In this document: positions 23,339 to 33,635 of the stretch, in pieces | Position numbering within the stretch: the first letter of the stretch is position 1 | Layout: each line of letters begins with the position of its first letter | From: Clostridiales bacterium | GTDB taxonomy: Bacteria > Bacillota > Clostridia > Christensenellales > Aristaeellaceae | Assembly (NCBI GenBank): GCA_012520375.1 | Contig: JAAYOH010000064.1 | Coordinates: forward strand, 1-47,580 | Length of the DNA: 47,580 nucleotides | Direction of reading: 5' to 3' | The notes under the pieces: model-generated | The model's database searches: none | What the model saw: only the letters and a program-made list of their open reading frames with translations | Told to the model about the DNA's origin: nothing | Program-made: the position numbers and the translations under genes

Positions 23339-23876
23339 ATGTGGGGCGAACAACGCCACCATCCGCCTGTTGACCATGAGCAACGGCCAAAAGATCGAGC
23401 GGCACCTGTGCGCCAACTGTATGAACGAAATGCGGGACAAGTTCAGCGCCATCAACCTGAACAGCCTGGCGGGCATCCTGGGGGGGCTGTTGCAGCAATT
23501 CATCCCGACCCCCAATCCGGACGGGGAAAGGCCCAGGATGGACGAAAGCCTGCGGGGCCTGAGCTGCCCGGGCTGCAGCCAGAGCTACGAGGCTTTCCAG
23601 AAGAGCGGGCTATTGGGCTGCGCCCAGTGCTACCAGGCCTTCCGGGAACCCCTGGACACCATGCTCAAGGGCGTCCAGGGCAACGCCCAGCATTGCGGGC
23701 GGGTGCCCGGGGGCGGGTCCGGCGAGATCTCCATCCGGCTGAACATCGACCGGCTGAAGCAGCGCCTGGGCCGGGCCATTGCGGAAGAAGAATACGAGGA
23801 AGCCGCGACGCTGCGGGACAGGATCCGGGCGCTGAACGCCGAACTCTCGAAGGGAGGCGCAGACCATGAAGGATGA
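23325..23876 (+). CDS. mcsA: McsA, zinc-finger activator of arginine kinase McsB
   Basis: The 183-residue protein has four CxxC pairs (ICDECG, LCANC, SCPGC, GCAQC) that bind zinc, and a C-terminal UVR domain (RLGRAIAEEEYEEAATLRDRI). Known McsA proteins bind CtsR and activate McsB. ATG 23325 lies inside the end of ctsR, with GGAGG upstream, and the gene overlaps mcsB by 11 bp. Order and overlaps match other Bacillota. Confidence 0.93.
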   Translation: MICDECGANNATIRLLTMSNGQKIERHLCANCMNEMRDKFSAINLNSLAGILGGLLQQFIPTPNPDGERPRMDESLRGLSCPGCSQSYEAFQKSGLLGCAQCYQAFREPLDTMLKGVQGNAQHCGRVPGGGSGEISIRLNIDRLKQRLGRAIAEEEYEEAATLRDRIRALNAELSKGGADHEG

Positions 23877-24879
23877 GAATCTGCTGATGGCTCCCGAACA
23901 GGACGTGGTGCTGCTCAGCCGGGTGCGCCTGTCCCGGAACTACGCTGACATCCCCTTTTCCCCCAAACTGGAGGGGGAACAGGCCCAGCGCAACATCGAA
24001 CGGGTGGATGCCGCCATGAACAGGATGCCCGAAGCGGGGGCCTACACCCTGTACCGCATGAAGGAACAAAGCCCGCAGCAGCTCCGTCAGCTGTTGGAGC
24101 AGCACCTGATCTCCCGCAGCCTGATCAAGCGGGCGGAGCAGTCCGCCGCCCTGATCTCTACCGGCTACACCGTGTCCGTGATGATCAACGGAGAGGACCA
24201 CCTGCGCATCCAGGGATTGCTCCCGGGATTGCAGCTGGAGCGGTCGGCGGAGCTGGCCTTCCGGGTGGACGACCATCTGTCCACCCAGGGGGAATTTGCC
24301 TTTGACCCCCGGTGGGGGTACCTGACGGCGGGGCCCACCAATGCGGGCACGGGCCTGAGGGCCGCGGTGCTGCTGCACCTGCACGCCCTGCAGGCCGCCG
24401 GCAAGGCAGCCCAGGTGGGGCAGGAGATCGCCCGGATCGGCATGTCCCTGCGGGGGCTGCGGGGCGATGGCAACAGGGCGCTGGGGGCGCTGTACCTGCT
24501 CAGCAACCAGGCGACCCTGGGCCGTACCGAGGAGGACATCATCCGCTCCCTCATCGCGGCGGCCATGCAGATCACCGGACACGAGCGGGCCATGCGCACC
24601 CAGATGGTGACCGCGGACGAGAACGCGGTAGCGGACAAGTTGCTGCGGAGCCTGGGGGTATTGCGCTACGCCCGGATCATGGAGGAAAAGGAATTCCTGG
24701 GCAGGATGAGCGACCTGCGCCTGGCTGCCTGCCTGGGCATGGTGGACATCGGGGTACCCAAGGTGGACGCCCTGATGCGGGAGCTGCAGCAGGGCGCCCT
24801 GGGGGCGGCCGCCGGGGAGACCGACGAAGCGCGGCTGAACCTGCTGCGGGCGGACAGGCTGCGCAGCGTCCTTGCATAA
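23866..24879 (+). CDS. mcsB: protein arginine kinase McsB with altered active-site motifs
   Basis: The 337-residue protein belongs to the phosphagen-kinase-like McsB family, which phosphorylates arginines on CtsR and misfolded proteins for ClpC-ClpP. Seen: LLSRVRLSRN, NGEDHLRIQ (108-116; family usually NEEDHLR), GPTNAGTGLRA (from Gly156; family usually CPTNVGTG), and RGDGNRALG (about 199-207; family usually GEGxEA). Thus the active-site cysteine is glycine and nearby acidic positions differ. It may be a divergent but active kinase or an adaptor. Context (ctsR-mcsA-mcsB-clpC) makes the orthology firm. RBS GGGAGG precedes ATG 23866. Confidence 0.9.
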   Translation: MKDENLLMAPEQDVVLLSRVRLSRNYADIPFSPKLEGEQAQRNIERVDAAMNRMPEAGAYTLYRMKEQSPQQLRQLLEQHLISRSLIKRAEQSAALISTGYTVSVMINGEDHLRIQGLLPGLQLERSAELAFRVDDHLSTQGEFAFDPRWGYLTAGPTNAGTGLRAAVLLHLHALQAAGKAAQVGQEIARIGMSLRGLRGDGNRALGALYLLSNQATLGRTEEDIIRSLIAAAMQITGHERAMRTQMVTADENAVADKLLRSLGVLRYARIMEEKEFLGRMSDLRLAACLGMVDIGVPKVDALMRELQQGALGAAAGETDEARLNLLRADRLRSVLA

Positions 24880-24906
24880 CGGACAGGAGGGATCGGAGGA
24901 TACACT

Positions 24907-27363
24907 ATGGCATTGTTTGATAATTTCACCGAGCGCGCCAAACGCGCCCTGGTGTCGGCCCAGCGCGAAGCGTCGGGCATGGGAAAAAACCACGTGGGCA
25001 CCGAGCACCTGTTGCTGGGGGTGCTCGCCGACCCGGGGGCCACCCGCATGGTGTTGGGGGGCATCACCCTGGACGCGGCAAGGGAGGAGATCGTCCAGCT
25101 GCTGGGACGGGGACAGGGGGCCATAGAAGGCAAGCCGATGACGTATACGCCCCGGACCAAAAAGGTGCTGGAACTGAGCGCCCGGGAAGCCCGGGAACTG
25201 AAACAAAACTACGTGGGCACCGAACACATCCTGCTGGCCCTGATGCGGGAGCGGGAAGGGGTGGCCGCCCACATCCTGATCAAAATGGGCATGGACCTGG
25301 ACAAGGCCCGGGAAGAGCTGCTGCGCCTGGTGAGCACCGAGGAGGCAGGCCTGGCGGAGGGGGACGCGGACACCCCCATCCTGAACCAGTTTGCCCGGGA
25401 CCTGACCCGGGCCGCCCGGGGCGGCGAACTGGACCCCGTCATCGGGCGCGCCGCGGAGATCGAGCGCATCGTGCAGATCTTGTCCCGGCGCACCAAGAAC
25501 AACCCGGTCCTCATCGGGGAGCCCGGGGTGGGCAAGAGCGCCATCGTGGAGGGGCTGGCCCAGCTGATCGTGGAGGGGAACATCCCCGAGACCCTGCGGG
25601 GGAAACGGGTGTTGTCCCTCGACCTCGCGGGCATGGTGGCGGGCGCCAAATTCCGCGGAGAGTTCGAAGAACGCATGAAAAATGCCATGGCCGAAGTAAA
25701 AGAATCCGGCAACCTGGTGCTGTTCCTCGACGAACTGCACACCCTGGTGGGGGCGGGGGCCGCGGAGGGGGCCCTGGACGCGGCCAACATCCTGAAGCCC
25801 ATGCTGGCCCGGGGCGAGCTGCAGCTCATCGGCGCCACCTCCCTGGACGAGTACAGGAAGCACATCGAAAAGGATGCGGCCCTGGCCCGGCGATTCCAGA
25901 CGGTGCAGGTGGGAGAGCCCACCAAGGAGGAGGCCTACGACATCCTGCTGGGGCTGCGGGACCGGTATGAGGCCCACCACTGGGTGGAAATCACCGACGA
26001 CGCCCTGTACATGGCGGTGCAGCTGTCCGACCGCTACATCTCCGAGCGCTTCCTGCCCGACAAGGCCATCGACCTGATCGACGAGGCGGCTTCCCGGGTG
26101 CGCATCAAGGCTTTTACCGCGCCCCCGGACATGAAGGAGCAGGAGGCCCGCCTGGCCGCCCTGGGCAAGGAGACCGAAGAGGCGGTGGCCCACGAAGACT
26201 TCGAAAAGGCGGCCCAGCTGCGGGACGAGAAAAACCAGCTGCAGAACGAGATGCAGCTGCGGCGCAAGGCCTGGGAGCAGGAGCGGGAGGAACAGGTGCT
26301 GACCGTGGGGGAGGAGGAGGTGGCCCAGATCGTGTCCGCCTGGACGGGCATCCCGGTCACCCGCATGACCCAGAGCGAGGCGGAGCGCCTGCTGAACCTG
26401 GAGGATGTGCTGCACAAGCGGGTCGTCGGCCAGCACGAGGCGGTGAGCGCCGTGTCCAGGGCGGTGCGCCGGGCCCGGGCGGGGCTCAAAGACCCCGGGC
26501 GGCCCATCGGCTCCTTCATCTTCCTGGGCCCCACCGGCGTGGGCAAGACCGAGCTGTGCAAGGCCTTGGGGGAGGCGCTGTTCGGGGACGAGGACAGCCT
26601 CATCCGCATCGACATGTCGGAGTACATGGAAAAACACGCGGTGTCCCGGATGATCGGGTCGCCCCCGGGCTACGTGGGGCATGAGGACGGGGGCCAGCTT
26701 ACCGAAAAGGTGCGGCGCAAACCCTATGCCGTGGTGCTCTTCGACGAGGTGGAAAAGGCGCACCCCGACGTGTTCAACGTGCTGCTGCAGATCCTGGAGG
26801 ACGGGCGGCTCACCGACGGCCAGGGCCGGGTGGTGAATTTCAAGAACACGGTGATCGTCATGACCAGCAATGCGGGGGCGACCTCCATCAGGAAACAGCA
26901 CACCCTGGGCTTTGGCGTCTCCGCGGACGAGGAGCGGGGCTACGAACAAATGAAGGAGCAGGTGATGGAGGCGGTCAAAAAGACCTTCCGGCCCGAGTTC
27001 CTGAACCGGTTGGACGAGATCATCGTCTTCCGGGAGCTCAACGACGAGGAGATCCGCCAGATCGCCGGGCTGCTGCTGGGCAAGGTGGCGGAACGGCTCC
27101 AGGAGCGGGACATCCGCCTGGTGGTGGAGGAGGACGCCTTGAACCTGCTGGCGGAGGCGGGCTATGATCCCAAGTTCGGCGCCCGGCCCCTGCGGCGGGC
27201 CATTCAGCGCGTGCTGGAAGACGCCCTCAGCGAGGAGATCCTGGCCGGCACCATCCGCCTGGGCGAGGAGATCCGGGTGAGCGCCGGGGACGGGAAGCTG
27301 AAGTTCACCTCCGCGACAGGGCAGGAAGTCGCAGTGAAGGAGGAAGCGCCTTACGGCGGCTGA
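24907..27363 (+). CDS. clpC: ATP-dependent Clp protease ATP-binding subunit ClpC
   Basis: The 818-residue AAA+ unfoldase feeds ClpP. In order: two Clp N repeats (1-145, the pocket that binds phospho-arginine substrates), D1 with Walker A GEPGVGKS (204-211) and VLFLDELH, a middle UVR region (about 421-460, [17 protein letters not shown]), and D2 with GPTGVGKT (541-548), followed by a C-terminal small domain. Length matches ClpC. It ends the CtsR operon, followed by a strong terminator at 27408. ATG 24907 follows GGATCGGAGG. Confidence 0.96.
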   Translation: MALFDNFTERAKRALVSAQREASGMGKNHVGTEHLLLGVLADPGATRMVLGGITLDAAREEIVQLLGRGQGAIEGKPMTYTPRTKKVLELSAREARELKQNYVGTEHILLALMREREGVAAHILIKMGMDLDKAREELLRLVSTEEAGLAEGDADTPILNQFARDLTRAARGGELDPVIGRAAEIERIVQILSRRTKNNPVLIGEPGVGKSAIVEGLAQLIVEGNIPETLRGKRVLSLDLAGMVAGAKFRGEFEERMKNAMAEVKESGNLVLFLDELHTLVGAGAAEGALDAANILKPMLARGELQLIGATSLDEYRKHIEKDAALARRFQTVQVGEPTKEEAYDILLGLRDRYEAHHWVEITDDALYMAVQLSDRYISERFLPDKAIDLIDEAASRVRIKAFTAPPDMKEQEARLAALGKETEEAVAHEDFEKAAQLRDEKNQLQNEMQLRRKAWEQEREEQVLTVGEEEVAQIVSAWTGIPVTRMTQSEAERLLNLEDVLHKRVVGQHEAVSAVSRAVRRARAGLKDPGRPIGSFIFLGPTGVGKTELCKALGEALFGDEDSLIRIDMSEYMEKHAVSRMIGSPPGYVGHEDGGQLTEKVRRKPYAVVLFDEVEKAHPDVFNVLLQILEDGRLTDGQGRVVNFKNTVIVMTSNAGATSIRKQHTLGFGVSADEERGYEQMKEQVMEAVKKTFRPEFLNRLDEIIVFRELNDEEIRQIAGLLLGKVAERLQERDIRLVVEEDALNLLAEAGYDPKFGARPLRRAIQRVLEDALSEEILAGTIRLGEEIRVSAGDGKLKFTSATGQEVAVKEEAPYGG

Positions 27364-27407
27364 TAGGTAGACCCATAAGGCGCCTAGAAAAATCCAATAG
27401 CAAGAGC

Positions 27408-27434
27408 AAAACGGAGCCCGCGCGGCTCCGTTTT
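27408..27434. terminator. bidirectional terminator between clpC and hsdR
   Basis: AAAACGGAGCC (27408-27418) pairs perfectly with GGCTCCGTTTT (27424-27434). The A- and T-ends let it work on both strands, stopping clpC on the plus strand and hsdR on the minus strand. Confidence 0.85.
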
Positions 27435-27554
27435 GTCGTGGGATCGTGGCCCAAAGGTTTTACGCGGGCGTGATGCCGAAGGGCGCGCCGATCATATCAC
27501 CGGCACAATTTGGCTCGCGCCCTTTCCATGGCTGGTCCCTGGTTCTCCTTATCC

Positions 27555-30500
27555 TCAGCTCCCCGCCATGGTATCCGTCGGGTCGAACAGCCCGAAGTAT
27601 TTTTCAAAAAACGCTTTCAGCTTGTCGATGATGGTCTGCTTTTTCTTTTCACGGGTATTCCCGGCGTCAAACCGGGAGATCGGCGGCAGCAGGAGGTCAA
27701 ATTCGGTGCCGGTAGTTTTGAGTATGCCGTCGCGGAACGCGTTGTCCAGGAATCTTTCGGTCTCTTCCGGCTTCAGTTGTTCTTTTTGGATCAAATCCTT
27801 GATCTCCACCTCGCGCTGCTCTTTGACAAATACACGCCAATCGGTGTGGACGTCTGCGTCCGCATCCGCACTCGCATTGATTTTCTCGATGAATTCTTCG
27901 ATCAGTTCTTTTTTGGACCTGAGCTGCAAACTGGACTTGATCGCCTTGTCGATGGCCACCAGGATCTCCTTGTCCTTGCAGTTCCCTGCGCGGTACTTTG
28001 CAACCAGCATCAGGATGTAGTCGATGTTCACTTCTATCTGTTTCACCAGCTCGATTTCAAAGACGATATCCTCCAATATGCTGTCTTTGCTGCCCGGCTT
28101 CGGCTTGATCTCCTCGTACACGTCGTGATAGGTGCCGGTGTAGTCCTGAAAATCTATGGGGGAAAGGATCTCGTTCCCCGCGAACTGGTCAAAGGCGGAG
28201 AGGATATTCCGGAGGCGGAGGATGTTGCCGAAAAGGACGATATAATCCTTCTTGTTCTGCTCTCCGATGATCGGCTGCCCCAGCGGGTACTTCTGCAGCA
28301 GTTCGGCTATGCGTTTCTCGTATTCCGAATAATACGCCTCATAGGGTTTCAGGAGGACGATGCCTTTGGCGTCCTTGTCCCCGAACAGGGCGATGGCGTC
28401 GTTTGTCGCCTGTTCAAGGTCCCGGAAACAAACGATATTGCCGAAGGTCTTTACCGAGTTCAGGATCCGGTTTGTCCTGGAAAACGCCTGCATCAGGCCG
28501 TGCATCCTCAGGTTCTTGTCCACCCAAAGGGTGTTCAGCGTCGTCGCGTCAAAGCCGGTAAGGAACATATTGACCACGATCAGAAGGTCCACTTCGCGCT
28601 TTTTCACCCGGTCAGACACGTCCTTGTAATAGTCCTGGAAGCCCCTGCTCGACGTGTCGTAGTTTGTCTTGAAAGTCTTGTTGTAATCCTCGATGGCCAT
28701 TTCCAGGAAATCCCGGGAGCTTTTGTCGAGCCCCTCGGTATCAAAGCTTTCGTCTTCGAGGATGCCGTCTTCCGTGTCCGGCTCGTTTGGGGCAAAGGAG
28801 AAGATGGTGGCGACGGCCAGTTCGCGGCGCCGCTCCCCAAGCTGCTTTTTCATTTCCAGGTAATACTTTTTACAGACCGGGATGGAGCTGACCGCGAGGA
28901 TCGAGTTAAAGCCGTTCACCCGCTGGCCCTTTACGCTGTAGGAGAACGCGCGCTTTGTCTTTTGGTCGAAGTGGTCGAGGATGTATGTGACGATTTTTGA
29001 GATGCGCTCTTGGGAGGCCAGCGCTTCCTCGGTGTCGATGGCGGCAACTTCCGTGTCTTCCCCCTTTTCCCGCTGTTTTACCGTGCTGATATAATCGATG
29101 CGGAAGGGCAGGACGTTGCCGTCGTTGATCGCGTCCACGATGGTGTAGGTATGCAGCTTTTCCCCGAATGCCTGTTCCGTGGTCCGCAGCTCCGGATTGC
29201 CCCCGGCCCCGGCGTTGACGGCAAAAATCGGCGTTCCGGTAAAGCCGAAAATGTGGTATTTCTTGAAATGCTTTTTGATGTTGGCGTGCATCGAGCCGAA
29301 CTGGCTGCGGTGGCATTCGTCGAACACCAGGACGACGTGCTTTTGATAAATCGGGTGGGACTTGTTTCTTGAGATGAACACATCCAGCTTCTGGATGGTG
29401 GTCACAATGATCCGGGACGAGTTGTCCTCAAGCTGTCTTTGCAAAACCGCAGTGTTCCTGTTGCCGTTGGCGGCCCCCCTCTCAAAGCGGTCGTATTCCT
29501 TGATGGTCTGGTAGTCCAGGTCCCTGCGGTCGACCACGAACAGCACCTTGTCGATATAGGGCAGCGCCGTCGCGAGCCGCGCCGCCTTGAAAGAGGTGAG
29601 GGTCTTCCCGCTCCCCGTGGTGTGCCAGACATACCCACCGGCCTGGATGGTGCCGGATTTTTTGTAGCTGGAAGACACCTCGATCCTGTTTATGATCCGT
29701 TCCGCTGCCACGATCTGGTAGGGCCGCATGACGAGCAGCATCTCCTCGGAGGTGAACACGCAGTATTTGGTCAGGATATTCAGCAGGGTGTGCCTGGCAA
29801 AGAAGGTTTTGGTAAAGTCCACGAGGTCGGCGATGGCCCTGTTGTTCCCGTCCGCCCAATAGGAAGTGAATTCAAAGCTGTTGGACGTTTTTTTGCTTTT
29901 TCTCCTGCCCGTGCGCTCGTTCTCCTTGATGTGGCTGTCCCTGGTGGTGTTGGAATAATACTTCGTGAACGTGCCGTTGGAGATCACGAAAACCTGAACG
30001 TACTCGTACAATCCGCAGCCGGCCCAGAAGCTGTCCCGCTGGTACCGGTTGATCTGGTTGAAAGCTTCCTTGATGGCGACGCCCCGGCACTTCAGCTCCA
30101 CGTGGACCAGCGGCAGGCCGTTTACCAGAATGGTCACGTCGTACCGGGCGCCGTGGTTTCCGACGGTTTCCTCGTACTGGTTGATCACCTGCAAGCGGTT
30201 GTTGTGGATGTTCTTTTTGTCGATCAGGGAGATGTTCATGGTGGAGCCGTCGTCCCGGGTCAGGTTCTGCACGTGGTCTTCCTGGATTTTCCGGGTCTTG
30301 TCCACGATGTTTTCGTTTGCGTTGGCCAGCTTGTTTTTGAAAAAACTGTCCCACTCCGTATCGGTAAACCGGTAATTGTTCAGCAGCTCCAGCTGCCGGC
30401 GGAGGTTAGCGACGAGCTCGTCGGGACTGTGGATGGGCAAATACGCATAGCCCTGTTCCTCCAGCATTTTGATGAATGCCGCTTCCAGGGCCGCTTCGCT

Positions 30501-30590
30501 TTGGTAGGCATCCGAGCGCCTTGCCTGGGGCTCGTATTCGGTCACGACCGTTCGTTCGTTGGTGGAAATCACGATGTTGTAGGTGCTCAC
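27555..30590 (-). CDS. hsdR: type I restriction endonuclease subunit R
   Basis: The 1011-residue motor-nuclease subunit translocates and cuts DNA lacking methylation. The N-terminal nuclease has YDVTILVNGLPLVHVELK, the PD-(D/E)xK core. The helicase has TTGSGKTLTSFK (motif I), VFDECHRSQFG (motif II, DECH), FTGTPIF (motif III) and QAFSRTNR (motif VI). A helical C-terminal part binds HsdM/HsdS. GTG 30590 is chosen since AGGAGA precedes it; the ATG at 30656 lies inside hsdS. It is the last gene of hsdM-hsdS-hsdR, 19 bp after hsdS. The sequence looks intact. Confidence 0.94.
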   Translation of the reverse strand: MSTYNIVISTNERTVVTEYEPQARRSDAYQSEAALEAAFIKMLEEQGYAYLPIHSPDELVANLRRQLELLNNYRFTDTEWDSFFKNKLANANENIVDKTRKIQEDHVQNLTRDDGSTMNISLIDKKNIHNNRLQVINQYEETVGNHGARYDVTILVNGLPLVHVELKCRGVAIKEAFNQINRYQRDSFWAGCGLYEYVQVFVISNGTFTKYYSNTTRDSHIKENERTGRRKSKKTSNSFEFTSYWADGNNRAIADLVDFTKTFFARHTLLNILTKYCVFTSEEMLLVMRPYQIVAAERIINRIEVSSSYKKSGTIQAGGYVWHTTGSGKTLTSFKAARLATALPYIDKVLFVVDRRDLDYQTIKEYDRFERGAANGNRNTAVLQRQLEDNSSRIIVTTIQKLDVFISRNKSHPIYQKHVVLVFDECHRSQFGSMHANIKKHFKKYHIFGFTGTPIFAVNAGAGGNPELRTTEQAFGEKLHTYTIVDAINDGNVLPFRIDYISTVKQREKGEDTEVAAIDTEEALASQERISKIVTYILDHFDQKTKRAFSYSVKGQRVNGFNSILAVSSIPVCKKYYLEMKKQLGERRRELAVATIFSFAPNEPDTEDGILEDESFDTEGLDKSSRDFLEMAIEDYNKTFKTNYDTSSRGFQDYYKDVSDRVKKREVDLLIVVNMFLTGFDATTLNTLWVDKNLRMHGLMQAFSRTNRILNSVKTFGNIVCFRDLEQATNDAIALFGDKDAKGIVLLKPYEAYYSEYEKRIAELLQKYPLGQPIIGEQNKKDYIVLFGNILRLRNILSAFDQFAGNEILSPIDFQDYTGTYHDVYEEIKPKPGSKDSILEDIVFEIELVKQIEVNIDYILMLVAKYRAGNCKDKEILVAIDKAIKSSLQLRSKKELIEEFIEKINASADADADVHTDWRVFVKEQREVEIKDLIQKEQLKPEETERFLDNAFRDGILKTTGTEFDLLLPPISRFDAGNTREKKKQTIIDKLKAFFEKYFGLFDPTDTMAGS

Positions 30591-30609
30591 GGCAATCTCC
30601 TGATTTGTA

Positions 30610-31776
30610 TTATCCTGCCTCTTCAAAGGCCAGCAGCTTGTCCCGGTAATACTCATATTGCTTCTGCCTGGCTTCGATTTCGGCGGGGAGGCCGATGGTC
30701 AAGTCGTTGCAGAGGGCGTCGAAGCGGTCGAGGATGGAGACGATGCTTTTTTGAACATCAAGCGACGGGACAGGAGCTATGAGATTTTCGAGATTCCCCA
30801 CAGCTAATCCTGGTTGTGCGCCTTGTGACTTATATTGATTGAGGTTCATGGAAATTAAGAGATAATACAGGAATCGTTGTAAATAAGCTCCCTTACTTTC
30901 TACTACAACAGCATGTTCGGTAGCATAGAAATTACCGGTCGCATAATTGACATTACCACACAATGCACCTTGTCTGCCGATTATTGGAAACTCTCCATAA
31001 TGACTTGCATCAGCAACAAAACCTCTTACGCCATTTCCACCAAAGCATTTATAAGGTGTGTGTTCGCTAGGTTCGACACTAATTTTAACTGATGAAACCG
31101 CCTTGCCGGATTTCATATAGCAGGTATTTCCAAGCCTTTCAAATCGTGTGTTGGCATCAAAGGCCAACAGCAAATCACGATAATATTCATATTGTTTTTT
31201 TCTCGCTGTAAGCTCCGCTGTAAGCTCCGCTGTAAGCTCCGTGAAATTGTCCAGAATACGGACAATTTCACGCTGCACCTCAAGAGGGGGGAGGGGGATT
31301 CTTAGTACTTCAATCGCTGAAACACTGGAATGCACTACCTTACTTTTTACCTTTCCTGCACTTTTCTGTTTACGTGCATCAGAAGTCGATAAAGCGTACG
31401 ATATATATTTCGGATTTTGATTGTGCTTTACTACAACAATATCTCCTCCGGCAAGGCATTTTTCATAACCAACATAAACTGTTGATTTTGCAATATCCTC
31501 AACTTTTTCCCCAGTGATCGCGAACAAAATATCGCCATGTTCAAAATACTTGGGAGATTTAATATACTCCAAAAAGGTATGAGAAACACATTGTTCAAAC
31601 CAAATACCATAGGTGGTATATATTTCACCGTATCTTACGCAAGGTATCCCCTTTGCTGTTACCTGGTCACGTTTTATACCAGTGCCACGATATATGTCTT
31701 TTGCAATATCTTTAATCGTTAAATACTCAACCCCATCCGGGCAAAGCTCCTGTAAGAGCTGTTCCAGCTTACTCAT
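30610..31776 (-). CDS. hsdS: type I restriction-modification specificity subunit S
   Basis: The 388-residue protein carries two target recognition domains that read the two halves of a split DNA site. TRD1 spans about 15-180 (IKDIAKDIYRGTGIKR...) and TRD2 about 215-360 (ERLGNTCYMKSGKAVSS...). Two matching helical regions end in ARKKQYEYYRDLLLAF and ARQKQYEYYRDKLLAF. The central helix contains TELTAELTAELTAR, encoded by three 12-bp repeats, as in EcoR124-type enzymes. Both TRDs are much richer in A and T than the conserved parts. The ATG at 31776 starts 2 bp after the hsdM stop. The recognition site cannot be read from sequence. Confidence 0.92.
   Translation of the reverse strand: MSKLEQLLQELCPDGVEYLTIKDIAKDIYRGTGIKRDQVTAKGIPCVRYGEIYTTYGIWFEQCVSHTFLEYIKSPKYFEHGDILFAITGEKVEDIAKSTVYVGYEKCLAGGDIVVVKHNQNPKYISYALSTSDARKQKSAGKVKSKVVHSSVSAIEVLRIPLPPLEVQREIVRILDNFTELTAELTAELTARKKQYEYYRDLLLAFDANTRFERLGNTCYMKSGKAVSSVKISVEPSEHTPYKCFGGNGVRGFVADASHYGEFPIIGRQGALCGNVNYATGNFYATEHAVVVESKGAYLQRFLYYLLISMNLNQYKSQGAQPGLAVGNLENLIAPVPSLDVQKSIVSILDRFDALCNDLTIGLPAEIEARQKQYEYYRDKLLAFEEAG
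31205..31240 (-). repeat. three tandem 12-bp repeats in hsdS
   Basis: GCTGTAAGCTCC (plus strand) occurs three times without change: 31205-31216, 31217-31228 and 31229-31240. Each unit encodes four residues of the TAEL spacer. Changing copy number keeps frame and would alter the distance between recognised half-sites. Confidence 0.95.
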
Positions 31777-31778
31777 CG

Positions 31779-33338
31779 TTACACCTCTATCTCCGCGATA
31801 ATCTTGTCGATCTCTTCCCGCAGCACCTGCTGCCTTTCCACGATTTCTTCAATCTCTGCGTTGAGTTTCACGATGTCAATGACTTCCCTTGTATCTTCCG
31901 GCTCCACATAAGTGCTGACCGAAAGATTATAATCATTTTCTGCGATCTCCTCATAGGGCACACAGCGGGAGAAGTGTTCCTCGTCGGTGCGGCTGACATA
32001 TTCCTCCACGATGCGGGCGATGTTTTCCTCTGTCAGCTTGTTGTTGTTGGTGACCTTGACAAATTCCTTTGAAGCGTCGATGAACAGGGTGCGGTTGTCT
32101 GCCTTGCTGCGCTTCAAAACCATGATGCAGGTGGCGATGGACGTGCCGTAGAACAGGTTATTTGGCAGCTGGATCACGCAATCGATGAAGTTGTTGTCAA
32201 TCAGATATTGGCGGATCTTCTTCTCCGCCCCGCCGCGGTACATGATGCCGGGGAAACAGACGATGGCGGCGGTTCCGTTGACGGCAAGCCATGACAGGGC
32301 GTGCATGATAAAGGCAAGGTCGGCCTTCGACTTCGGCGCCAGCACGCCGGCGGGGGAAAAGCGGGGGTCGTTGATCAATACGGGGTTGTCGTCCCCCTCC
32401 CACTTGATGGAATAGGGGGGATTGGAGACGATCACCTCAAAGGGCTCTTCGTCCCAATGCTGGGGGGAGACCAGGGTGTCTTCATGGGCGATGTCGAATT
32501 TGTCGTAGTCGATGTCGTGCAGGAACATGTTGATGCGGCAAAGGTTGTAGGTGGTCAGGTTGATCTCCTGGCCGAAAAAGCCCAGGCGGACGTTCCCTTT
32601 TCCCAGGATTTTCGCCGCTTTCAGGAGCAGGGAACCGGAACCGCAGGCGGGGTCGTACACCTTGTTGACCTCCGTCTTTCCCGCCACCGCGATCCGGGTC
32701 AAAAGCTCGGACACCTCCTGCGGGGTAAAGAACTCGCCGCCGCTCTTTCCGGCGTTGGAGGCGTACATGCCCATCAGGTATTCGTAGGCGTCCCCGAAGG
32801 CGTCGATGGCGTTTTCCTTGTAGTTCAGCCCCATGCCCGCCACGCCCTCGATCAGCTTCACAAGGTTGGCGTTGCGCTTAGCCACGGTAGGGCCCAATTT
32901 GTTGCTGTTCACGTCGATGTCGTCGAACAGGCCGGCGAAGTTGCCCTCGCTGTCGCTGCCCATTGCGGATCGCTCGATGTTTTTGAAGACCGTTTCCAGG
33001 GTCATGTTCAGGTTTTCATCCCCTGGCGCCCTCACCCTGACGTTGCAGAAGAGCTCGGAGGGCAGGATGAAAAAGCCCTTTGTCTCGACCAGGTCTTCGC
33101 GGGCCGTTTCCGCCACTTCGTCAGGGAGCCGGGCGTAGTCAAAACCGGCATCCCCGGCTTCCCTTTCGCCCTCGTTGATGTAGGCGGCCAGGTTTTCCGA
33201 GATGTAGCGGTAAAACATCATGCCCAGCACGTACGACTTGAAATCCCATCCGTCCACGCTGCCCCGCAATTCGTCCGCGATCGCCCAGATTGCGCGGTGC
33301 AGCTCGTCCCGCTCCTGCTCTTTCCTTGCCTCAGCCAT
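31779..33338 (-). CDS. hsdM: type I restriction-modification methyltransferase subunit M
   Basis: The 519-residue subunit transfers methyl from S-adenosylmethionine to adenine N6. It has a helical N-terminal domain (1 to about 165), the cofactor motif [13 protein letters not shown], the catalytic NPPY (SNPPYSIKW), and a C-terminal coiled region ([20 protein letters not shown]) that contacts HsdS. The frame extends to 33422, but ATG 33338 follows AGGAGAAGG. It is first in the operon and has its own promoter. Confidence 0.95.
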   Translation of the reverse strand: MAEARKEQERDELHRAIWAIADELRGSVDGWDFKSYVLGMMFYRYISENLAAYINEGEREAGDAGFDYARLPDEVAETAREDLVETKGFFILPSELFCNVRVRAPGDENLNMTLETVFKNIERSAMGSDSEGNFAGLFDDIDVNSNKLGPTVAKRNANLVKLIEGVAGMGLNYKENAIDAFGDAYEYLMGMYASNAGKSGGEFFTPQEVSELLTRIAVAGKTEVNKVYDPACGSGSLLLKAAKILGKGNVRLGFFGQEINLTTYNLCRINMFLHDIDYDKFDIAHEDTLVSPQHWDEEPFEVIVSNPPYSIKWEGDDNPVLINDPRFSPAGVLAPKSKADLAFIMHALSWLAVNGTAAIVCFPGIMYRGGAEKKIRQYLIDNNFIDCVIQLPNNLFYGTSIATCIMVLKRSKADNRTLFIDASKEFVKVTNNNKLTEENIARIVEEYVSRTDEEHFSRCVPYEEIAENDYNLSVSTYVEPEDTREVIDIVKLNAEIEEIVERQQVLREEIDKIIAEIEV

Positions 33339-33412
33339 GTTCCTTCTCCTTTTAAACGGGTACAGATCCCATGCTACCGCCCGCTTTGACTTGCCGGGAA
33401 TACAATAAGCCC

Positions 33413-33441
33413 ATTGTATCACGGGGAAACGAGATTTTCAA
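33413..33441 (-). promoter_or_regulatory. sigma-A promoter of hsdM-hsdS-hsdR
   Basis: Minus-strand TTGAAA (33441-33436) and TACAAT (33418-33413) are 17 bp apart, about 75 bp before hsdM. Confidence 0.75.
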
Positions 33442-33600
33442 CACCGCGGCGCGCTTTTCCCCCGCTCCCCCCGGACTTGGTCCCGACGCCGGCGCCCGTC
33501 CTTCCCTGCCGTCCGTCCTTCTCTTTGCCGCTGCCGTTGACAAGAAAACATAAATCCTAACACAAATCCATGCCATTGACAAAATAATGTTAATTTACTC

Positions 33601-33629
33601 TTGCCTTTTCAAACCAGTTGACATATAAT
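33601..33629 (+). promoter_or_regulatory. sigma-A promoter of the zinc-ribbon/DnaQ-like gene
   Basis: TTGCCT (33601-33606) and TATAAT (33624-33629) are 17 bp apart. The coding start is about 205 bp beyond the expected transcript start. It is divergent from the hsd promoter. Confidence 0.7.
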
Positions 33630-33635
33630 AGGGGC

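Noticed and set aside
23665-26949. Open frame of 1094 codons on the minus strand, opposite mcsA, mcsB and clpC
   Set aside because: It is a GC-rich antisense shadow: no family motif or ribosome site, and the plus-strand genes are firm.
31205-31240. CRISPR-like array
   Set aside because: The repeats are contiguous 12-mers inside a coding frame with no spacers; no CRISPR array was seen in the window.
33618-33629. TTGACATATAAT read as a promoter
   Set aside because: The two hexamers are adjacent with no spacer; the usable -35 for this -10 is TTGCCT at 33601.
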